A stretch of 64,000 nt of DNA from contig VWZL01002495.1 in assembly GCA_013396915.1 (NCBI GenBank), positions 62,001 through 126,000 of the forward strand, in the 5' to 3' direction. Made by a program: the position numbers and the translations under genes. The stretch is from Stercorarius parasiticus. Its lineage: Eukaryota; Chordata; Aves; Charadriiformes; Stercorariidae. Positions 1 through 11,900 of this stretch are shown piece by piece. How positions within the stretch are numbered: position 1 is the first letter of the stretch; each line of letters starts with the position of its first letter. The notes under the pieces are model-generated. The model was not told where the DNA came from. It was given only the letters and a program-made list of their open reading frames with translations, and did no database searches.

Positions 1-2756
1 CAGAGGCAAGCTGGGGCTGGTGCCAGGGCTACAGGGGAGCTGCAGAGCCAGCTCCAGCAAAGCCGCATGAAGCAGCAGCTCCAGCTGAAACTGCCCTCAG
101 TCTGAAGTTGCCACCGGAAAAACAGGAAGCCTCAATTTGAATAATACCAGAATGGGGTTCTCAATGACACCTTCAAAGGGAATTTTTTTTATCAGAGGCA
201 GGTAGGGAAATGTAGGGATTAAAGCATGGAGACTGCTTTTCTGATTCAGCTTTACTCGAGAAATCAAGACTTTGTGCTGTGTTGTCAATGAATGGAAATT
301 GAAGTACGTAATGTCTTACATAATTTTTCTTTCTAAGTGAAATAATCTACTAGACCTATAGTTTTGACTGGCTTCTTTGTTCAAAGGAACAGAAATCATA
401 TTGGTCTTGCTCTTATAAGGTTTGAGGACAGTTAGCAAGTCCCATGGTACATTTTGTAATGCAAATCCATTTTATCTAGAAAAATGAAACTTACAATATG
501 AAATCACTAATAGTTGATATGTTGGCAAACAGACTTGTCCAGACCCAATTACGGCATTTGGTGGTTCTCAAATGCACAAATACTGTGCATTTTTTACCCA
601 CCTGACCTTTTTCTCTCCTCTCCAAGTACATTCAAAATGTGGGTTTTTTGAAATTGTCTTCCAATACATTGGTCTGACTGACTTCTTAATCACTCGAATG
701 GGTCTTCCCTACTCCATGTCAAAGTCAGACTATTAATCCTTACCTTCACATCTTTCATGTCTTACCTTCACCCAGTTATTCAGGTTGCTCTATTAGTAGT
801 CTGTTGCTGCTTTCTAACTGTGGGAATCCCTGACACAAAGTCTTCCTCACAAACCTTCTAAAATGACAAGGACATGTCACTAGCCTGAAAAGCCACTGTT
901 TGGTTTACTCTGCCTCCTCCCACGGTTGTTATAACTATTTGGTTCTCTCTAGCAGTCATAAACATTCAGGTATAGAAGCCTGACTTCTGTTGTATGCCTG
1001 TTGTATAAAACAGGCATGTTTTTCATGTGCGTTGTCTTTTTTCTCATGAAGCCATCTGTTAATGCACCCACCTGTTCCGCTTATAAAAGCCTCTTACAGT
1101 GCTTATCATAGAAGGACCCTGGTAGCAAATTTGGGGCTTTGCAGATTCAGTTATTCAGGCTGTACCACATACATGGAATTAATATGGAAAAACAGTAAAA
1201 ATAAGGCACAAGAAACAAGACACCATCCAAAAATCATAATAAACACTGAACTGAAAAGAACAGTCAGTCTCACAGAAGATTTGAGTTACGCTCCTTTTTC
1301 ACCAGAAGGGAAATGGGAACTGAGACCATATTTATAAAAGAGTAGAGATGGGTCAATCCACATCAGCTTCCACTAGCCATACCCCCAAATCCAAGGAATC
1401 TATACTGCATAATAGGAATGGAACTGGAGGCCAAAATGATCAACATATTCAAAAGAAACATTGCATTATGTATTTTGGAGATGACAATGCCTCTACTGGA
1501 CTGGATTCTGACTCTTGCTGGATGAGATTCACCTGTAGATTACGAACACCAGTACTATGAGGACAACATAGCCCCGTCTTTTTTTGTGCGCTTCACATTA
1601 AGTCAAATTTTAATGAATCTGACACTGTGTTTTTTTCTGTGAAACTGTGATTCACTTTATTCTCTGACACAAAGCTTCTTATACCACACCAGAGGGAGAA
1701 CGTCAGTGATGGAGTGACGGCCTCCTGCTTCTGAGAGATCACTTGAACAAAGAAAGATGAAGTACGAAGGGCAACCTTACAACAATGAAATAGCGGACCA
1801 GAGGGCCATAAGCAACAGCTGCCAACTCATCCAGCAAACTGAAACGATGACTACTACACAGGAATGTTTTAAGGGTTAAAAACTTCAAAGAGAAATAGCC
1901 GTCACTGACTTAAAGGAAGGATTACATACAGCCTGAAATGTTAGACTTGCTTTCCATGCAGGAGTAATCCTATTTGACAGGAGGGTTTATCTTTACAAGG
2001 GCTCTGGAAAATCATCTGGAAAGGGTATGCTGTCTTACAGCAAGCCTTTGAATATTCCCCAGTCATGCTCAAGAAGCAGATGAATGCTTTGGGGAGCTAC
2101 TGGTTAAGACCATCATTAACAACCCACGAGGCATTAACAATTAACAGAATTAACAGTTCTGTAGCTATTCAGTAATGTAATTTCTTTAAGACCAATAGAG
2201 ACCTGAGTTCCTCCTGGAATAGCAAATCTCTTCATGTTAGAACTTTCCCTTCATGTGTCCTAATCCATGAGGTACTGATTGTAGACATTTGCACTAAAGA
2301 CAAGTGGGAAGCGCTATTCGTATTTGAGGAAAAAGGGCTTCCTTGATCTCACAAATATAATGAGAAAATAGTTTGCAGAACTCTTAAAGAGAAAACAAGG
2401 TATTTTCTTACTTTAGAAATGTTTGATAAAATTGAGTGGAAAAATATATATATAAACATATATAGTATGTTTAAATATAAACATGTTTTTTGGTCTCAGA
2501 TGTGTGTCCATATAGATGTTTTGTGTCTATAGTCCCATAATATGGTCCTTCCTTGGATAACAAAACTCTTCACCATCCTGAGGTACAGTCTCTGATGTAC
2601 ACACTGGAAAACTGAGGCAGAGAGATGAGATTCTGTATAGAACTTACGTCTCCTGAGTCCTAGCCCTCTGTTTTTAAACTGGGATCATCATTACTCTATG
2701 GAGAGAAAGAACTAAAACAAGATTTCCAGCAGGAATGTGTAATTTTGACTGCTTAC
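1..2756 (-). other. ADAMTS19: partial intron 3' of exon n
   Basis: Begins with donor GTAAGC at 2756 and runs out of the window at base 1. I searched by eye for the final PLAC exon (Cys-rich, with CQDMRWYQRCC-like sequence in this family) and did not find it. Contents: TA-rich stretch 2440-2485, a small 9-bp hairpin (994-1002 with 1009-1017) and a GC-richer first 110 bases. Nothing else recognised. Confidence 0.7.
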
Positions 2757-2934
2757 CTAACCTGGGTGATGTTATGGTGTTAACATTAATTTTCTCATTG
2801 CAGGGGTGGAGATGACAGGGTCTGTAGGCTGCAGGCTTTTCTGAGGAAAAGCATTCATTGCCATGCCTTCCTGTGATCTTGTGCATACACTGGATGACTC
2901 GGGACTGCATCCCTTTGCCACAGGTAACAGAGCA
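2757..2934 (-). CDS. ADAMTS19: ADAMTS19 exon n: TSR5 body and start of PLAC region
   Basis: 178 nt: 59 codons plus one base; acceptor tgtgttccag, donor [22 protein letters not shown] opens the body of the fifth TSR with an O-fucosylation site (CSVTCGKG); CHLHPC is its terminal Cys pair. [14 protein letters not shown] then leads into the C-terminal PLAC (protease and lacunin) region, whose Cys-rich remainder belongs to the last exon, outside the window. The phase (one base of an Ala codon) fits that last exon in known ADAMTS19. It is the 3'-most exon I can support. Confidence 0.96.
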
Positions 2935-5900
2935 CTGGAACACACAGAAGACACACATTCGTTGGAAAAGTATTTTTGCCTGTAAACACGAAGGTGAAAT
3001 GCCAGTCCAGGTGAAGGCAGCGGCTGCTCCTTCAGTCATCAGCATTCCAAGACTTCTGCTTTCCATTCCATTAGCTAAATGAAAATCAATTAAAAAAGCA
3101 CAAATAAATTGACAATATTTATTGAAGGACCGATTACAGCATCCTGTTGCTGTCAAGGTCCATTTTGTAGAGCCGGTGATGAAACTGAAGCACAGCAATG
3201 TGCCTAAAGGGAGCAGGGGCTGTTCTCCTGTACCTGTATCCTAATTTACTCTTACTAGAGATGAAGGTGATGGAAAAAAAGAAAATGCTCACAGACACTG
3301 ACAGAGAGAAGTATTTTTAATTAAGCCATTACTCCTGCCAGTGCAGAAGTGCTCTTTCTACTGAGCAGAGTGTATGCCTCTTGTCTTTGCATCGCATCTT
3401 CATGTTTTCACACGTGTCCCGCAAATGAAACTACACAACATTGAGACATCAACCTTCCCATCTTCTTGCCACAATGAGGTGAGAAAATAAAACAGCTGAG
3501 CACTGTAACGATGGTAATGTGCTAATTCTATCACAGTAACGTATTAGAATGAAAACTTGGGCAGTGCTGCAAAGATGCATACAAGATCTATTCCAAACAA
3601 ACAAAATACATCGTTTCCCCTTTGCTGACTTTTTGTGAACAAAATTTCACAGGGCATGAATTATTTTTGTGTCCACTGACATATGATCTACTGCTTTAAC
3701 TACAAATTAATTCAAAAAATTATATATTGCAATTTGCTCTTACCTGTGAATGATTTTGACTCAAGTACCCATAAATTTAATTAAGCTTGGGGGAAACTTA
3801 CTATAGAGGACATATTCAAATATTAATCAATTTCTTGCAACGAATGTTATGAGCACTGGCTGAAAATTTATACCACCACCATCCACATGATCCTGAATAT
3901 ATTTTTATTCTAAAAAATCTTAATTATGTAAATATTCAGAACTAATTTCCTCAGGAGGATTCAAGAAGCAGATGAAAAAAAAGCGAAATGAGAGAGAAAG
4001 ACAAGGAGAGGGTGCTCTAACAAAAGAGGTTTCCCAAACATCCTGTCTCAAGATGGAGATGTAGAAGTATAGTTTCTTCTATAGTATAGAAGAAGCAAAG
4101 CAAGAATACATTTTGAGTGTAGGAAACACTAAAGGGGTTTTTGCCCTTTAGTTTTTTTATCTATGTGCTTTTGGGTGACATTATAAACATTATTACTTGG
4201 AGGAAGGTTTCACACATGCCAAATGGGAAATAGAGGGCTTGCACGCAAATATGTAAATCAACAGGGGTGAGACTTATGTCTTTTGGATTTGTGAGACTCC
4301 AAGAGAGGTGCAAGAGACTAGGATATACACTCGAACATTGCTTTCACAGGAGACTGAAAAAGATCCAAAGCACACTTCAACTTGTAACCACATGAAATCA
4401 AACACTGGCATTCTATAGAAGCAGCAACTGAACTTCATTTTGCTTCTGTTCTCAGTGATGTATATCAGGAGTAACTCCATGAAGTCAATAAAGAACTATA
4501 ATTTCTTGCAAAGTTTATCAGATACAGCCCGCATGAGCCAAGGTATGCAAAGACGTTCAATTATGCATACATAATTTTCTATTCAATAGCAACCACAGCT
4601 TAATATATGAACCAATATGCTGTTTACAGGAGGGAATCCAGCTAGTACTGAAGCCTCTTCAAAGTAGAAGCCTGTGATCAATTTTGTGTACTGCTTTTAA
4701 ATTGCACGAGAAAAAGCCTCTCAACAGAATTCCTTTTCCTGAATTCTCTGCCTTTTCCCTGTGCAGCTAAAAATAACCTGGCTTCTTATAATGGCCAACA
4801 TTAGGCACGTGGTAAACATACCATGTACACATGTACATACCCAAATTTAATCACCACCAACAACCAGAACATCAATCTTAGTCTTGCCAAAATTCCGGCT
4901 GCTTCTTGGATTCCTCTCTCCATAATTTCAGAGAGGTTTATCTTTGGAATATTTTAATGGAATAGCAAGGGAGACAATAGAACAGCAAAACTAAAAAGAA
5001 ACAAAACCAACACCCAACAACACAAAAAACACCAAAACCTGAGAATGAAGGAAACATGAACGTAATATGATGAAGATAATACGATGAAGGTGGTAAGATG
5101 ATCTTTGAAGATTATCACAATGATCTCAATTTAGAGTAATTTTGCACACAGTATGGTATTTTTTTTCCCTTCAGTAAAACACATGCATGTTTATTAACCA
5201 AAGCTAGAGTATGTGTGAGCTTGTAGCACATATGTATCTTCTTTTATCAGCTACTCAGAAGGAGGACAAGACAGGCAGGTGGATCTGGTATATAAGATAT
5301 CCTAAAAACAATTTATCTGCCCTTATCATTCAGTTTTCCTAAAACGAGTAGGTGCAACCTAGCCATCTGGAGTACTGGAAGGGAAAACAGGATTTGAAAA
5401 CACTGGACTTCTGCTGACAAAATGGGCTCCAATGGTTTATCTGCTTATTCATAATGCATAACAATTCATGTATGCAGGTGCCCTTGTGGAGAGCACTCTG
5501 TCAGCAGTCACATCTCTGTATCAAATGAGCTCTGGCCTGAAAGCTTCTTGTGACTGCAACTGAGACAATATGCAACAAGCAGACAGATCTCTCTCTCGCC
5601 TAATCAGTGTTTAGGCCCCAACTTCCTATGCAGAATTTCGAAAGATTTTGCCATTAAAATCTTAATTGGTGATTTAACATCCCTGTAATGACTGAGCTTT
5701 TGTGAAATATTTCAAAGTGTTATGAAGCGTTACAATGTAGTTTTCTATCCAAAGATGGATACATCTTGCAAACAATTTTAGTCTCGCATGACCTACTTAT
5801 TAACATCCCAACTTTAGAGGATGAAACTGACACTAAAGGATGATAAAAATAAAATGTGTCAGTTCATATAGGAAATATGTGGCAAAGCAGGAAATAAAGT

Positions 5901-8900
5901 AAGAACTTTGCCTTCTGTTTTATCTTCTTTTCTTTTCATGGCAATGTACTAATTTTTAACTTTGCCATTATTCTTATTTATAAAACTGAGAACTTTTTAT
6001 AAAGTCTTGAAAGATGTTTGGGGGAAACTGTGAAAAGGCAGGGCTACCACACTGATTTGCAATCCAAAACTTTCAAAGCCAGCCTGATCAGTTTACAAGT
6101 AAAGACAGTTTTTTCCAGACCACTAGTGTTTTAAAATCAAACAGGGATCTGATAGTCAAGCTGTGCTCTTCTCTGTTCACACATCATCAGCAGCAGTGGT
6201 GTCTGACTTCAGAATTAAGAATTCTACTGATCGGAAGCCAGAAAAAAATAATACCACTTTACCGTTTCTATATTATTTCACACTCAAAGTAGTACGAAAC
6301 AGAGTATTTATTAGCAAAATTTACACAAAGAGCAGACCCACAAAGGCAAAAGAACTATTTTACTCATTTTAAAAGCACTTGAAAAGAAAACTAAAGATTT
6401 AAGACAACCCATTGTATTTGCACAAAATTAGGGAAAACACACTTTAGGTATGGTCTTGATTAGTACATTTGCTATTACACAGACAAACACTGAGATTTCT
6501 GTTTGTCTCCATGAAGTGGTCTTAAACCTGAATTTGTGCTGCATGCACACCAGGCAACTGCTGGTGTAATCAAGAGCAGCCACTGAATATTGGAGGATGA
6601 AAGGCATCCATGCTGGTTTTGTTTTTGACTCTGAAAATGTATGGACTTGGTCCAATTTCACTAGGAGACACCTCAACTTCCACAAACCAGCTAGAGGCCA
6701 CTGAGGTCTGACCCTCATTTTGATACTCATTTTACTGCATATGCATGTGTACATTCTAGCTGAAACAGACTCTCCTACGCTTGCTTCACTTTTTGAATTT
6801 CTCTTATTGAAAAACCTGAGGCAAATACCTCTCACTGGATGTGCATGTGTCACAATTTAGGTAGCACTTGTGGTATGTAGCTAAAGCTGAATAGCTTCTG
6901 CATGCTTCTGGAGCTTCCATGTTTAAAACTGTAACAAAAGTTTCAACTTACAGGAAACAAAAAATACTTTAACTTTTACATATTACGCAGTGCATTTAAT
7001 CAGAAAGCAATCTATGTGTTGAAACTGCTTGTATATTCCATTATTTTATATATAAATATATATAATAATATAAAGCTTATTTATATAAAATTTACAGAAA
7101 ATGCCCACTCCCAACCAATCTGTAGTAACTTGCCTCAATTCAGGAGATCTCAGATTAATTTTAACTCACAGCTTTATTACTAGTGAATGCAGAATACTTT
7201 TCTATAGCTCCTACCCCCTCCAGCTCCCAAATGTCACTCGTGCACATGCTTTGTTTTTGTGGTGGTTAATTATATTTTACTGTTCAGATGACCTACACTT
7301 TAAGGCCATGTAGCTGATTATCAAAAATTCCCGTAGGACAACTGTGTTTGTAGGTTTAGACTAAATGTTCTAATACGCAGCCAGAGGTTTTTTATGTGGC
7401 TGTTAATCTGTGCATTTTGGATGCAGTCCTAAAGGTACTGTAAAACCGTTCAAGCAGCAAGACATGTAAAACATTCCTGTTAAAGATTAAAAAAAAATCC
7501 TGGATAAATGTAGTTAACAGCTATTTTTTTGAAAGTTTTTCTTTCTTTCAAATAAAATCTACCCGCCCTGTTTGAATTTTGTCCTACTTTTGAACTTCTT
7601 TTAGACATAATTTCAAGGACAGAAACCTAGGCGTTAAATATAACAATCCTTACACTTGGCCTGCACACCCGTTACCCAAGATTCCTTCTTTCTGTTCCCT
7701 GCCAAAGATATATATTCTGGAGAGAATACATATTCCCAAGGCCAACAGCTGAGGAAGGTGCTGTAATGCCTTAGCTGCTTCCAGCTGGCCTTCGTAAGAA
7801 GTAGGAATTCCTAAATTAAGGGAAAAATTGTCACTGGCAGACAGCAACGGTCAAAACGCATCTTTCTGCCAACACAACAGGCAATCACTGCAGAGGGTGA
7901 TACAATCCACAATGAAAAACTCAATCTGTGACAATATTACAAGTCAGAATTGACTTGGACAATTTATTTTCAAGAATAAACAGATTGTTCAATAAAAGGT
8001 TTTTACAAGTCTAAGTAGCATTCAAAGTGGAGAGCGATGTGTTCATAAGGCAACTCAGTGATGAGTTCCATTGGAAATTATTAGCAGAGCATTCCTAATC
8101 ATTTATGTATAGGTTCATCAGTTCCAGCATTTAAGCGATTTCAACCTTTTCATAAAGCAAGTGTAAAACAAGGATATCAAGCAATCGGACTTTAGCGACA
8201 GGATTCATATTTGCTTACATGCTTGCAATCTTTTAATGCATCTTGTATTTTTATGAAGTTTGCTTTTGAAGGCAGGTAGTAGATAAAAGTGGTGCATTTG
8301 TTTTCAACACAGACTTTATACTGAGTTTAACAATACTCTTAAAGGTTGCTAAACAAAGCAAATAATCTGCAGTTTATTTAAGAACTTTTTAAATTATTTT
8401 TTTTTTAAAGGCATTTCTGAATAATGCAACTAATACAAAAAGAGGCACTAATGGAGCAAACATAAGATGGAGTCTGAGTTCTCCCATGCATCATTTCCAG
8501 GAAGGTCTTTCTGCCTCTCTCATTTCTGACACACCCAACACCTCAGTATGTGAATGCCAAATTTAAAATTCAGAACTTGTGCTAAGTTTAGCTAAAAAAA
8601 TCTGCTGTCGGTCTCTCCTAAGTTTAACAAGTTTGAGTTGTCCTTATTTACTTTATTTTGCTTTTCTCCTTTTTATTTTTCTTTTCTCCTTTTTATTTTT
8701 CTTCTTCCCCCCNNNNNNNNNNNNNNNNNNNNNNNNNNNCTTTTTTCTGGAGTAAGAACTAGTACTGGATAACTGTTCAAAAGAGGTAAGATTTTAAAGA
8801 CAGACAGACAGAGCCCCAGCTCACCTTGGATAAGTTGGGCTAGAAACAGGTTTCCTATGGAGACTCAGTTTGGAATTAGCAAATTCTTTGTCTTTATTTG

Positions 8901-11900
8901 AAACCTGGGTTCAGTTCCCCAATTTCTTTCTTGAATAAACTAATTAAATGCAGTCATCCACTTCATAATTTAAAAATACTGATTTTCCCAATGAAACTAG
9001 TTTGTTTTGTTAGGACAGCTGGACTCATTAGTTCATTTAGGAAGCCCCCTTAGAGAAGTAGTAGTGGAATGGGAATCTCCTCAAGCTCAGGGAAGGCTGA
9101 TGCCACAGTATACTTCTTACCAGACTATGCAAGGAATGGGTAAAAGACCCTTGCATTTTGAAGGGAAAAATTCTTACAAGACTAAAGAGTTGTCTAATGT
9201 GGCACACAGGATAGATTTGGATCCCTCTGGAACCAGAAAAAGAGCAAAAGGGAAGGGTGATTCTTCCTGGTGGATTCTTACACCAGCTTTATACCGCCTT
9301 AAAAGCTTTTATTATGAAGATTTTCCTTTCCTCCACAAACAGAAATCTGATTATGATTGTATTATTTTTTTAAAAAATGCTTAGATAAAAGTTCCTGAAA
9401 ACTTAAAAGTGAAGACTAAACTTCAGCATTAAGCTGCAAAAATTCCATGTATGACAACTGAGTCTTGATCCATAAAAAAACCAGACTGAATTACAGCCTC
9501 CCATTTCCCCCCCCAAATCAAGGAAGGTATCAGCATTTTTCTCCCATAATTAATGATCTATATCAAAGCATGGACAAAAACTGAAATATTGTAATAGGTA
9601 TAGGAAACCATGTTTCTCTATATGCTCCAGATTTACTTTATCTTCACATAATTTTCAATTTTGTATACTTTCTATAGATCTATATTTAATACAAAACCAC
9701 ATTCAAGTTTTAGAACCATTTTAAGCATACATCCACCTGAAAAATCAGTTCTTTATTCTTATTTAGAATCTTAGACACATTGTTAAATAGTATTTGACAT
9801 CAGAATGCTAGTGGATTTTACAAAAAATAAGCTGGTGAATGCTGACGTGATGAATTACTCATCAGCATTCTACATGGCTGCAGCATTCTACAGTAAAAAG
9901 TGGAGATATTCAGACTTATTAATAATATACAAATATATCCTCAAAGAACATTTTTTAAATTGCAGGGCAAGCCTGACTTATCTATATATATAAAAAAAGA
10001 GTTAGGCAATTTGTCCAAAACTCAAGTCAACAGTTTCACCACAGCATTATTATCTCTTTTTTTCAGGTTAAGGTGCCCAGTAAAATATGTAGCCCTGCTT
10101 AAGTTTAAATGTGATATACTCTCTAAATTGACTGAAGACCATTACAATTTATAGGTCTATAGGGCAACCATAAAATTACTTCCATGCTTCTCAGTGATGT
10201 GAAGCCTTAGTTTTCATTTTCCCAGTTCTGTAAATTGTATTTCTCCTTCATGTTTTTTAAAGGCAATAGAGATACAAAGCTGAAACCAAATATTCAACTT
10301 AATTTTTTTTGATAAAATAGATCTGTGATGATTGTGATATTCTGAGATGAGGGAAGTGAAAGCAAACTGTATGAGCACCATTTCTTTAGGATCTCTACCC
10401 TCCAGCCAAGGAAACAAATGACTCCAGTGAACAGAACTTTCACAAAACTATGGCTTGTTTCCAAGATCTTTATGATATTTTATCAATTCTAAAGATACTA
10501 AAGGTTTGCCTAAGGCTGTATGTTATTTTTAAAGTATGTCAGCAAAGAAACCAGAAGGAGACAATTACTTGTTAGAGCCATGTGATAAAACTGGTTGTAG
10601 AGAGGCAACTCATAGCTCTGTAAGAGGATTCACACTTAGTGGATTAGGCTCAATATTATACTGCTAACACTTTGTAAAAAATCCTTTATATGGCATACTG
10701 TATATATTACTGCCATTAGTGCTTAGTGATGAATAAGACTTTATACATCTCACATTTCCATATCTGAGATATAACTACATGGTATTTTGGCAGAAGATTA
10801 CTTTCTATTCATTATTAAACATGTGCATCATTAAACATGCAAACAAGGATCTGAAAGCAGTTAGATTTGACGATGTCATAATTACCTTTATTTTTCTGAT
10901 GAAATTAGTTGGGGTATGTCATTCTGGACTGATGAAATCAGCTCTTAAAAAGAATCTGAAACATTAGCCTCTGAATATATAATTTAATGTTAGCATATAT
11001 CACAATGCTGGCCTGCTGCTCTGTAGAAAACCTTCCAGCACAGAAAAAAACACCAGCACAAAAATGTAATTAAAGGATTATGGCATTTCTAATGAAAAGA
11101 CAATTCAAACAACCCATTAAGGACAAAAAGGAAATGCCATAGGTGGGGAAAAAAACCCTCCAAGAAACCCCTTTCTCTTCAAAGTTTCTACTATTTTATC
11201 TATATGTGAAAAAGCTGTTTTGTACCACACAAAACTATGTATTTGCCTTTAAATAACATCAGTCTATGTAGCACTCAAGTTTTTCCATTATTACAAGTAT
11301 TATAATTAAAATATTATACATTGTAAGTAAAAGAAAGAGCTCATCCCTAACAATGACTTTACTTCCATTCACTAGATCTACCAAATTTTAAATCATGAAG
11401 ATTTGAACTGTTTGCAGGTAATTCATCTAAATGGATAGTAAAGATATTTAAAAAAAAAAAAAAAGCACAACAAATTGAGAGTTTATGAGGATACAGAACC
11501 CGGACCACGTACAGGTCATTACTTTTTAAATAAAAACCTTAAAAGAGAAACAGAGAAAGTGAAATAGAAAAATAACATACAACTTTCAAAAAAACCCCAA
11601 ACTTCCACCAGTTAATTTTCTCTTCAAATTGTCTAAACACATTCTTCATTGGAAGAAAACAGATTTCCAGAAGATGATTCTAACTGCTTTATTATCAGGA
11701 AAACCATACTTAAGTGTAACACCTTCATTATGTATGATGAGGTCACCCAAAAGCATGACTGTCCTGAGGGAGCTATCAGAGGGCCAGGAGACAGGCCATG
11801 TTGACCTAGCTGAGTTGTTGTGATCCTGTGATAAACTTACCGAAGAGTGATCATTAATTTTGGGTGAACTCTGTTTTATGTCAACATTATTGGAAGTATT

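Noticed and set aside
1..2756. Search for the final PLAC exon
   Set aside because: No minus-strand segment with the expected Cys-rich PLAC pattern was found; the exon must lie to the left of the window.
2858..3082. Plus-strand 74-codon frame across exon n
   Set aside because: It is the antisense shadow of the TSR5 exon.
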